DNA of 64,000 bases from the NCBI RefSeq assembly GCF_032854445.1, contig NC_088302.1, positions 36,832,191 through 36,896,190 of the forward strand. Reading direction: 5' to 3'. Position numbers and translations under genes: made by a program. Source of the DNA: Liolophura sinensis. Its lineage: Eukaryota > Mollusca > Polyplacophora > Chitonida > Chitonidae. Of this stretch, positions 40,032-52,300 are shown one piece after another; position 1 is the first letter of the stretch; each line of letters opens with the position of its first letter. The notes beneath the pieces were generated by a model. It made no database searches, was not told where the DNA came from, and was given only the letters and a program-made list of their open reading frames with translations.

Positions 40032-40374
40032 CTGAAAGGACAGAGTTCGTATCTTCAGTCAGTGATGATTGTAAGATGCATACTGATTGCTGTGCTTCGA
40101 ATTCCAACAACAACTATCGGATCATAACCTAAAATTCGCAGGGAAAAATAACCTATAACAAGAATTTACTTTTATTTAATTATTTGATTTAATTATTGTT
40201 TGACATCTTATATACTTAAGGATTTTTCGCTTGCATCACGGCCAGTATTATGGGTGTAACTGGTGAACTTTCCCTGGTGTGGCAGGTGCAGATTGGCGGA
40301 AGACAAATGGTCCTGAATCAACGTACGATTGCTTACTGACCCCAAACTCCCACGGTTAATGAGAGTGGGACAAT

Positions 40375-43300
40375 CTATTCAATGGCATCCTTGGCTTTCG
40401 GGTCAAATGCAAAGTTAACCTCAAAGTCTCCCAGACAGTTTGTCCCCTTGGAACTGAGTAGTTTCACTACCAGCATGGTGTCAAGAACAACCGCTTTGTC
40501 TGGAATAGCCCTCAAAATGTCCTTCTCTGTCCTCGGTTTCTGGAAATTAAAGGGTATGAATTTACTTTTAAATGAATACAGAATAAAAAAAATTACTTTA
40601 AATATGCTGCTGTATCTGATCATCTTCAAATAGCAACGTTCGTTTGAATTACGGTGTTAGAAATTTAACAAATGTGGTTAGGACAATAAACAGAAAGGCT
40701 GGGTATATTTCGATGAGAAACTCACATTAGAAAGCGCCTTGACGCCACCGCAAAGAATAAGTACAAAATATAAAAGACGCCTATGTATATTTATTTATTC
40801 TCTGGACTCTTAACAGAAGTTAAAATGAATTATTGTGTAATGTTCGAATTACAGCCTTTCATGTTTAAACATAGATAATAATAACATATAATATAATGTC
40901 CATAGGGGCTTTTTACAATTATAGATACAGGTAAGTTATTTTCAGAATAATAGAAATGTTTTGATATTTTAGGATTCCCAAATGATTCATACTTTATCTT
41001 TAGGTGGCGTTCCCTTCAGCATCATGGGATAGTTAGGCGGAAAGGCGTAGTTTTCATACTGAGGGAAATTGAAGGCCCCGTGTACAAGACTGCAGGTGCA
41101 GATGATGGAGGTGAGAACAAGGATGAGCTGGTCATTACTGGTGAAGTATCCATTACCTGGTACACCCTACAATACAACAGAACACAATTCAATACAAAAA
41201 CACAATACACAATTCACGCAGATATACATTACATGTTACAATACATGTAACATAACAAAGAAATATATTAATTATTTCCAGTAGTGATTGTAAATGCCAA
41301 TGCTTCGGGGGCTCAAAATTTTGGTGGAGATGGCGAGCCTCTAAAGACCTAGAAAATCCTTTCGGATAAATTTGAAAAAGATTTTGTTTCAAAGAGCCTG
41401 AAAACAACCTACAAACCACAGTTGTACACTGAATATGAAAATACAACACGGAATTCACATAGGCACCCTGTATACAACTGTAACGTAATGTGTTGGTAAA
41501 TACCAATATTTGTGGAGATTAAAAGAAGGAGTAAAACCCCCAAAACGTGAAAAGGCGTTTGAGATAAAAGAAATTTGAAGATATTTGTGTTTTACTGACA
41601 ACATGTAGTAGGAAGCTGAATAGGCTTGATCACCAAACTAATCAACAAAAATTAACTTATCCCCCTGTAATCCTCATGGGTCCTTCTGTGCATAAATGTG
41701 GATGTGATGTATGACCTATTATATCACTACACACCAACTGACAAACACTGCAGACTTATTCTACGCTGAGGTATTGTTATGAAAACATGTTTATTTTGGA
41801 AGGAAGAAGACGCTTGCCAATATTCCACATCCTCCATTTTCTTTAGGGGTCACCAACTCTTTCGCCCATGCTTGTATCTCATGATCACCTGATAATTTCT
41901 CTGGGCTATCTGCGGATAAATGATAATATAAAATAGAAAAAGAGACTACATTGACTGTACACTTGTGTTGATAACTTCAGCGTTCCATCATTTTTATTTA
42001 TCTTTCAATAATCCACTATTGTAAATCATACCATTTTAATGTATTCGTCTATTATGATATCAAATAATGTGACCAACGCTTGCGAAAAGTAACGCCTTCA
42101 CCACCATATGAATAATTCAAATTCGTTTTCTTACTCACCGTAATACAAATCCACAATCTTAGTGACGTATGAGCTGATGGCCTCGTACAGCAGTATGACG
42201 TCATCACGGTACGGGTAGAAATGGAGCACCTTATCATCCAGCAGCTAAAAGATTAAAACTTTATTAAGACATACTACAATGTCTTGCAATCCTATAACTT
42301 CGATGGACTGTAGCTTGCCGATAGCGCAAACCGGCTTAAGAAGCCAAATCCAAACGAATATCTTTATTTATTTATTTAATCGACTGGCATTTAATAACTC
42401 TCTATTCAAGAATATTTCACTAAAACAATTTCATGGGTGTAGGAAACCCGGCGAGATACCTAACTAAAGCTTACTGGCATAAAACCAAAATTGACCCATC
42501 GTGGAGTGCTGTATTCTGGTCTGTGGAGTCACTGGCTGGTTGTGGCGAGAATAGCACTTTAGCCTATTGAACAATCGAGGGCCCCACGACAATCCTGTCA
42601 TTTAATTTTCTTTACGTCAAAATCCATCAAAATTCACTATTTTAACGAAGACATCAATGGCCAGCATGTTAGCAGAACGTAATTTGTTGTTGTTTTTTCA
42701 TAAAAAAGAAGTTTTAGTATTAACTTTTACATACACCTCTCTGTCTGAGCTCCTCTGGTATGGTTCCTTCCACATCCATGCGCCATGCTTTGATTCTGCG
42801 CCAGGTAAATCAGGTAAGTAAGTTATTTCTTATAACCACAGTAGTCTAGTCATATTGTTTGAAAGTAAATAAGATTGCAAACTCCCTTCTTAACAGTGGT
42901 AAACAACTTGTCAGTGACCTATTTGCGTTTTAATCTTCTAACTTAGAAGTGTACAAGTATCGTGACAGAAATAATGGAGCGATGATATTTATTTAGTTGA
43001 CTGGTGTTTTACACCGTACTGAAGAATATTTAACTTATACGACGGCGGCCAGCATTATGGTGGGAGGAAAATAAACAGACCACGACCATCTGCAGGTTGC
43101 TGCTAGACCTTCCCACGTACGGCGTAAACCAGCAGAGGAAACCAGCATGAACTGAATTTAAACTCTTAGCGACGACATTAGTGAAAGGCTCCTGGATCGT
43201 TGCTCCGCGATGGCGAGCTAACCCCCTAAATTGAATACAGTGCCCGAGAAAAAATGATAAGGGTCGGGGTTCTGGCGACACATTTCACAATTTCAACCTC

Positions 43301-46300
43301 AGTCAGCTGTATACTGAGAGACTCCCTCTTCTCTCGTCATAACTGTGAACAGATTCCAAGAATCTGAGAAGCTCACGATTATGCTGAAATCTCCAAAAAA
43401 TATAAAAATGTCAGAATTTTGCTGAAATATTCAAAAAAGGTCAACATTGTGGCAAGATATGTTAGAATCTTAGTATATGTCAACACTTTGAGGAGATGTA
43501 CCAGAATCTTAGAATGTCAACATCTTTCAAGGTATTCGGAGTATTTTTGTTTTTCCAATACCTTACTGAAATAAATTCATCTTATTTCAGTGGGGACTAC
43601 TATTGCACCCGGTAATGATACAATGATTTCAAAGGGTTGCGAAATACTCATACCTGTTAATTTACTTCTGTGATTGGTGTTTTACGCCGTAATTAATAAA
43701 TTTCACTTAAACGATGACAGCTAGTATTACGGCGAGAGGAGACCGGACATGACACGGGTTAAGCCCAGGAGTACCCGCTGCCAGACCCTTACACCCGTAT
43801 GTGACTGGACAAAAGCCAAAAGCATGCAGGATGAGCTGGACTGGAACTCCCGTCCAGTGCAGTGGTAAGAGGATCATGGGTCATTATGCTGCGCTAGCAC
43901 GCTCACAACTCCACCATGGAGGCCACGGGGTATCCAAAATATTAATAGATCAACAAGGTATTCTAGAATCTTATAGTAAGTCTACACTCAACAACAATCG
44001 CTATGTTATATATATTCTACCGTAAATTAGCAGATTAGATTCATTATTCTTTATCATTGTTTTGCGGTATAACAGAATGTCAGAATTTTGGAACTGGTCT
44101 CAGGTTTTAGAGAATATCAGATCAGAATTGGTCTCAGGTATCACAGAATATCAGAAGGTCAAAACTGATCTGAGGTATTACGGATTATCGTAAGATCAGA
44201 AATGGTCCGATTGATCATAGAATACCAGAAGATTAGAAATGGAACTGAGGTATCACTGAATATCAGATGGCCAGAATTGCTCTGAGGTATGACTGACCAT
44301 ATGCAAGTATCAGCTGGTCGGAAGGTATTACAGAATATCAGAAGGTCAAAACCAGTCTGCGGTATCACAGAATATCGGAAAATCACAATTCGTCTGCGGT
44401 GTCACAGAATTTCAGAACTGGTCTCAGGTATTGCACAATATCAGGAGGTCAGAATTGTGCCAGGCATTCCAGAAACCTTCATGTACAGAATACAAGAGCC
44501 TACGAAAAGTCAAGAATTTCACAAAGGCGTACCTGGCGGAAATGGCCTTGATCGACTTGTAAATGGGGATGAAAATTAAACTTAGCATCAAGTCCTCTAT
44601 AACACAACATTTTGTTAAAATAAAATTGATAATTATTACCCTTTGGCTATCAGAAAAAAGGTGCCTTTAATGCCTACACTTTCCACCGAGTCCACCCATC
44701 CACCTTTTGATATAAGCGTCTTGAGGGCCAGCCTGCAGCAAAGATATTTTTAAGACATAAAATATGTTCTACAGATAAGACACAACAATAGGCCTACCAA
44801 CTTTACTCAGTGAGTAAAATTCTGATATTAATGATGTTGGATATACATAGATACTTTTAAGATAATAAAAAAACAAATACTTAAAGAGACAAATAATTAA
44901 TAAAAAAGGATAAGTTTATTAAAAAGTGTTTCTTTTTAAACGTGCTTAACGCCTCACACAAATATTTTTCAAAAATATTTTACGCAGTTTTATCGATGGC
45001 GGAAACCTGGATACCTAAGTAAGATTGTTTACTTGGTGCTACTAACGCTGTTGGATGCTTACTGTCATTAAGACAGGAGCAAGAGAATCTTATCCGAGAT
45101 TCCTGTTCGAGGACAGGACTGAACGAATATCACAAGTGTTCAATAAATAAATGAAATTAAAGAAGAGTTAGACTTGTTTTCTTACGTATTAATAGCAATG
45201 AGGAAAAGGAAATGCGGGGCAAGGAGTTTGAAGATTGGATGAGACTGGGACAAGTTCCTCTGGGTGATGACAGAGATACCCTCCATTATCAGGTGAGTGA
45301 AACCTGAAAATACAAAATATAAGTTGAGTGAAACCTGGAAGCACAAAATATCAGGTGAGTTAGCCAGGAAAGAGAAAAGCATAGATCTTAATTATAAAGT
45401 GAGTGAAACCTGAAAACACAGGTGAGCGAAAATATCAGGCGCGTGATATATTTAAGAACTGAGCGATTTCTGGTTACAGTTATACGGGAAGAAATTTTAA
45501 GCGAGACCATTCGTATTAGAACATGTACAAGTCAGCGATTTCTGGCCAAAGTTATATGGGAAGAAATTTTGAGCGAGACCATTCATACCAGAACACGTAC
45601 AAGACAGCGATTTCTGGCCACAGTTATACGGGGAGAGAATTTTGAGCGAGACCATTCATACTAGAACATGTACAAGTCGGCGATTTCTGGCCAAAGTTAT
45701 ACGGGAAGAAAATTTTGAGCGAGACCATTCATACCAGAACACGTACAAGACAGCGATTTCTAGCCACAGTTATACGGGAAGAAAATTTTGAGCGAGACCA
45801 TTCATACTAGAACATGTACAAGTCGGCGATTTCTGGCCACAGTTATACGGGAAGAAAATTCTGAGCGAGACCATTCGTACTAGAAGACGGACTCGCCCGC
45901 CCAGCTCAATTTAATGAAGCTCATAAATACATTGTTTTTCTGTTTTCTGTTTAGGGTGTGTTTCCCAGCAAAATTGTTCGTCTTGATCATCTGATATATC
46001 CATTTTGTTACAATTTTGTAACCTTTTTAACATAATTTTTTGACCATCTGATACAAATGCTTCCTCGATTAACACTGGGAAACTACAAATTCGTGTATAA
46101 TGCGTGTTCCTCCTCTTTGTGGCAAACTTAGCATTTACATTTGCCTCCTTTCAAAGTTCTATAGATTCGACGCAGTATGTCACCATCGTCAGGGGCAATG
46201 GCAGCATAGCTATTGCGAAGAAAATATGACAGTCTTCGATGTTACATTCATTGTCCTCTTAGAGTGAGGATACAATGCTACATGTAAAACACGATGGTTA

Positions 46301-49300
46301 ACACATTAAGTTACTCCAATAGGTGTTACTTTTGCAAGGTAATGAAATGACTACCGAGATGTACAGCAATGGTTTCATTAAATACGTCTCTATTTTCTCA
46401 TGATATGTTGTAAATTTTGTACACATGTCTGCACCAGCTGTATAAAACGTCATGTGTACGGCAAATTTATTTAGCGGAATCTGGAAACTCACCTAATTTA
46501 TAATACATCTCAGGTTGTATGTGAGATCAAAGGCAATATAAGGCTTAATTTAATTTCAGTTTCTATCTGAATTGAAATATCTGTGATTCTTTGTCTGTGT
46601 ATGAGAGCAAAATATAGTCAGCGCTGAATAAGTAACATGCTGAAACAGCTGCAACTGGCATGGAACTGATGTACTCGGATTTGAATGATGGATGATTGAT
46701 GATATTTTGTTGAAAATAATGTGCAAATTACACTGAAAAAAAACATTGTTAAATTTAACAGAAAGTCTGTTGTCTGAGTGATGCTAGAATATATTCTGTT
46801 ATGGCAACAGATTATTCTGTTAAATATAACACACCTTTTCTGTTCATTCAACATAACCATTCTATTACACTAACAGGAAATTGTGTTGAATGTGACACAA
46901 TATTATGTTATAACAGCAGAATACATTCTAACATTAGTTAACAGATTTTCTATTAAATTTGTTACGACCCAAACTGTCTGTATTATAAAGAGATGGCTTG
47001 TTCGAAATACACGACAGTTTAGCCGCACAAAAAAGTAACCAAAACCAGCAGATTTTATTTTACAACAATTTATTAGATTGACAGAGGCATTACTTATGGA
47101 TAACAATTCCTGGATTTATTTTGTTGGTGACGTATCGATGTAGGTTCTTACATCGTTATCAATATGGTTTGATAACGATGTAAGAACCTACATCGAAACG
47201 TCACCAACACAATAAATCCAGGAATTGTTATCCATAAGTAATGCCTCTGTCAATCTATACCATCCCAATTCCTAAATGCCTCTGAAAGAAAACAATTTAT
47301 TAGCTTTGACAAGAACAGATAATAAGACTTATACAAATACTAAAGTACTTAAGTTTAACAAGAAAGGATAGCAGTTTCTATACAAATACTAAAGTACTTA
47401 CATGTACAACGGTGTCAAGTCCAAACGGACGCATATATTCCACAATGCGGAAAACCATACAGGCATTAATGCAGAAATAAGAGGGAAAAAATCCACAGTA
47501 TAACTGAGTGTATGACGAAATATACACAAAATTCCACAGACAGGGTCCGTGTACTAATAAGCACTGTGTACACAAGAGCACAAATTAAATATACAAGTTC
47601 AGACTGAACAATTATTCGGTGGAGATAGGATATAACAAAGCCAGAGGCTATAAAGACATCAAAATTCAGCACAAAAGGCCTACTAAAGTAATACACAGCG
47701 AAAGCATCCTAAACTCTCAACAATTCTCCATTCTCTCCCTTTGACTTGAACCTGAACTTAGCATGTGTGGCAAGCTAAATTTAGAAGCTGACGGCAGTTG
47801 AGCACATAACAAATTTAACAGATTAATTTTTGGAGTATATGAAAATTGGATTGTAACTACCCAGATGTGTGAGGGCCTGGTGATATGCGGAATCAGCGTT
47901 GTTGTACCACATCTTGGCCAGGAGCCAGGTCATAGGCGGATCGGACGGTAAAAATACCTGGAAGATGGAAGACAATATCTCTGAAAGACTGAATCTCCAC
48001 AGTTTTTTTATCTTTTAGCAGTAAATCTTTAAAGGATACACGAAAAGGTACTATAAAACAAAAAGTATGGTTTTAAAGAAATGAAGAAATATATGCGAAA
48101 CAAAAACAAAAAACAAAGACAAAAAAAATATTAATTTCTAATACCGGTACATGTTTTATATTTCTTCATATTTTACGTATACTTTTCGTGAATGGTCGGG
48201 AATATTCGAAAATGACATCATCGATGCACATACTGGGAACGCGAGTTTACGTTCTGAAGTTATCTAGCTTGAATCCTTCATCGTTGACGTCACCACAGTA
48301 GACTACTTAATTTCCGGACTGACAGCTGGGACCTTATAGGAAAACAGTAGCTTAAAGTCATTTTCACGCCCCAAGAAAGTTGAGAGGATTTTTGAACATT
48401 TATAGGTTAAGCGGGTCTCACACGAAGCGAGTTTCGACGTTCGATCAGTGAGTCAGCCATCATAGATTTTTTGGCCCAACCCAAAACATCTGCGACCGCT
48501 GGAGAATGGAAACGATCGTCTGCTACCGACTGAGGCCAACTGCGAGTGTATATACGTCGCAATATGCTCGTAAAAGACTCGCTCTGGCTCGCTATAGCCG
48601 AAACTCGCTTCGTGTGAGACCAGTTTAATCCACGTCATTTGCTCCATAATGAGACAAAACTAAGCGTTTTGCGTATCCTTTAATCTTGGCTAGACAAAAG
48701 CCAGGTCGCTGCCGTATTACTTATGCTTGACCTGTTCTGCAGCATGGCGTTACCACTAATCAAATAAATAATAACAAAGAAAAATGATTTAAAAGGTACA
48801 CTATAACGAATTTTCAAGATTATCATTCTTGTGCAATATACAAACACCACAACAACAGAAAAAGTTGCAGGCATGAAAATTGGCTAAACTGACGAGGAAA
48901 AACTTCCATGTACTTGTTAATAGCGCATGCGCCGGTATCCACGCTCGCTTCACATGCATGAAGGTAAATGGGATACAAACCGGATTGTCCGGTCCTTTGT
49001 TTTGGAACAGCTGGATTGCCACGGGTAATAACTGATTGTCTCTGTCTTCAAAAAACAATACCAAAGGGGCACAGACCTTGAAAAGAAAAGCAGCACATAT
49101 GTAGACAAAAACATGTCTAACAGAATTCTAGTATATTAACAATGTATTGATTGAATATCATCACGCATATATGTACACAGAAACATGAATAACAGAATTC
49201 TAGTACAAGTATATTCACAATGCAATAATCGGACACAAGTTATATGTGCACAGAAACATGTTTCACAGAATTTCAGTATTTTGACAACGGATTAAAAAGC

Positions 49301-52300
49301 CAATATTTCAGCCTGGGCTTATATTTCAATGCTGTAAAACACCAATCAAATAAATAAATAAATATTTCAATGCTATCGTCTGCCGAGAAATCCAATTTAG
49401 TATTTCTTTTCATCACATTGTGGCTCAGGTATTTTCCTCTGATATATCTGCAGCATTTCAGGTCACAGTTGAAAAACTTGCTGTTCTACGCTGTCAGTTG
49501 AGATTACGCGCTTTGCACTATTTACATTAACAGTATTTTCTTTAATAGGAATTACATAACGATAATACTGTTACTTAATCCACCTTATAAAATAACATGT
49601 AAACCTGTCTGATACATCCACCTAACGGAGTGGTGTCATTTGTGATCATCAGAGGGGTAATGCCTGTTCGCCGTAAAGTCTACCGGTCAACTACCATCTA
49701 TTTTGTGGAAGGCCTGTTGGTCGAGTGGTCTAGACAGTTAACATCGGTTGTTGGCGATTTTTTGCTTAAGCCTGAGATCGCTGGTTCGAAACCCACAATG
49801 ATTTCAGCACTAGAACCTGTGCTATATACTTCTAGGTGTTACACTAAAAAACTTAATCTGTTAATTTTAAAAGAAAGTCTGTTGTCTGAGTGGTGCTGGA
49901 ATGTATTCTTTTATTGCAGGAGATTATTCTGTTAAATATAACACACGCATTCTATTAATCTAACATAAACAGATTCAACAGACTTTCTGTTAAAATTAAC
50001 AGATTATTTTGTAGTGTACTGTGATACTGTGATTTCACCGCTTCAAGATTCGAAGCATCTTCTGACATTTTGAACAGTGGTGTCGCGCATCTCCAAGATT
50101 TTACAGTGTATCATGACATCGTGAACTGTTATTTCACTTCTCTACGCCATTGACAGCATTACGTGGTCCTGCGAGACACTACGGCATACTGTCGCGTAGC
50201 ATCGCTTCTATGTAGTAGAACCGTTTCAAACTTTAAAATACAACAGTACGCGGTGCTGCAAGCAGCTTACGGCTATGCACAGCTGGTGCTCGAACTTACA
50301 ACAAATGTGTCATTTTGACAAGGCACATCCTCCATGATTTCGAGGTCCACGATAAACAGTCGTTTTTGGTTGATAGCTTCCTGCAGAGATAACCCTTCTA
50401 GAAAGGGTTCAACCATGTTATCTGTAACTCCAAATCTGAAACCAAAGGTTCCTTAATGAGGTCCTATAGCTAGATATTCTACCTGGATAACGACAGGTAT
50501 TTGGGATTATAGTGGACACACAATTAAACTCTCAAGAAATTTAATTAACACCAATTAAAAAGATTTTATCGGACAGCCTTTTAGAAAAATTTAATTATGT
50601 CGTTATATACCTCAAACCGGTGTCGGTTTATAACGATGACTAAAATATAGATGTCGTTCTGTAGAGAGAAACAGAGACGGTATTAGAATAGAAAGAACAG
50701 TGATGAATATTCGGAACAACGCCTTGGAGCTCGACATATACTGAAATCTCTAATAGATAGACTCACTTGCTAGGTATATGTGTGCACAGGCTAATCAGAA
50801 CTGGATTGACTCCAGCTACTCTCTGGTTACCAAAATGGCTGTCTTCCATCCAGGTCTTTGTGCACTAAAAACGATAATGAACAGTTGGTATAAACATCAT
50901 TTCCCTTAAAAACACATGAAAATGTATTGAGTATTAAGACGGACTTTAATGAACATATATGTTGCATTACAAACAGTTGGTCTCATTCACTTTACGTACA
51001 GCCCGGTTTGTTGTGGAGAGTCTTTCCCATTAAAAGTAATTCGGGTCAAGGCTGTGTTCAATCTTTTGTTCATCGCTGCCTTTGTGATGACGTATTGTGG
51101 GAAATTTGGTAATGTATTACTCATACATGGCAAGTTAACAATGGTCTGTCCAGCTAGTCGCCATTGCGCCGGCAGCATAGGGCACTCCATTTGTATCATG
51201 CTGCATGCATAAGCAAGTATTTCAAATGTGGCGTTTTCGCGCTGTTCACCAAATTCCTTACACAAAAATTAAAGAAATTTTGTGTTGAGCTTTGTGTTTA
51301 AATGTCGTTTGTAGACTTTAGTTTCAATTTCTTCCGCGTGACCTCTATACAGGAAGACTGGTAACCTTGGGTTCAGGAAGACGATGAGCCGTGTAGAGAT
51401 TCCTCAATGACTCCAAGGTGGTCCATTTTGATGACTTTATCCCGATCATAAGAGTGTCAACGGCCAGTTGGTATTTCTGCTTCTTCATGTCCCACTGAAG
51501 AATATTTATTTATTTTATGTTAAAATCCAAAGCCAAAAAAATGTGACCGCCCTGAGTATTATAAAAGGAGATATATTATACATCACCTGCTTAGAAGCGG
51601 AAGATCATATGACGACGAAAGGTATCATTAGGGTGCATGTACGTGTAATGTGCCTCCTTGCTGCAGGACGGATTTCCACCGCTCTTTTATTTAGTGCTGC
51701 TTCACTGAGACGACTTACCGAAGATAAGATTTTAAAACCAATTGTGGTCATACCCAGTAGTTTAAAATTGGTACTTTCTATACCAGAGCTAATGAAACTC
51801 TCTAAGATCTTGATCTTGAACAGATCTTCCAAATTAATGCTGACTGGAAAGGATCACCCCTTAAAAAGAAACAAAAACGAAGATCAACATGAGATTTATC
51901 TTTTTTGTCTGATAACTTCTTACTTCCGGAATAAGTGTTTAGTTAAGTCTAAATCTCAGGCCTCTATGTCGTTTCTACGATGGAGTTCCATTGTAACTGT
52001 GACAAGATGACATACCCTATAGTCCTTAGCGAATTCTTCATCCTCTGGAATGCTTGCCACCTGAAAATAACGACCATGGCTGTAACATTTCCTGCTGCCT
52101 GGACAACGTTTTATGTGTAGTCGACATATTCCAAGTTTGGACAAAGAAAATAAAAACATCTGATTGAAAGGCTAATTCAGAACACTGGAAAAGTATCCTT
52201 TTGCAAGGAATAAAAAGAGGTGTCATTGGGGGAAACCAGTTGCACATTCCAGAAAAGCGTCCATTGCTTAATTTGCTTTCTTTTTTCTACCTTTTCTCTT

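Noticed and set aside
45422-45664. 80-codon frame of QRFLA-type repeats
   Set aside because: It is the translation of the 72-bp minisatellite in LOX-B intron 7.
51468-52010. 180-codon plus-strand open frame
   Set aside because: It lies antisense over LOX-B exon 2-3 DNA and intron 2 and resembles no known domain.
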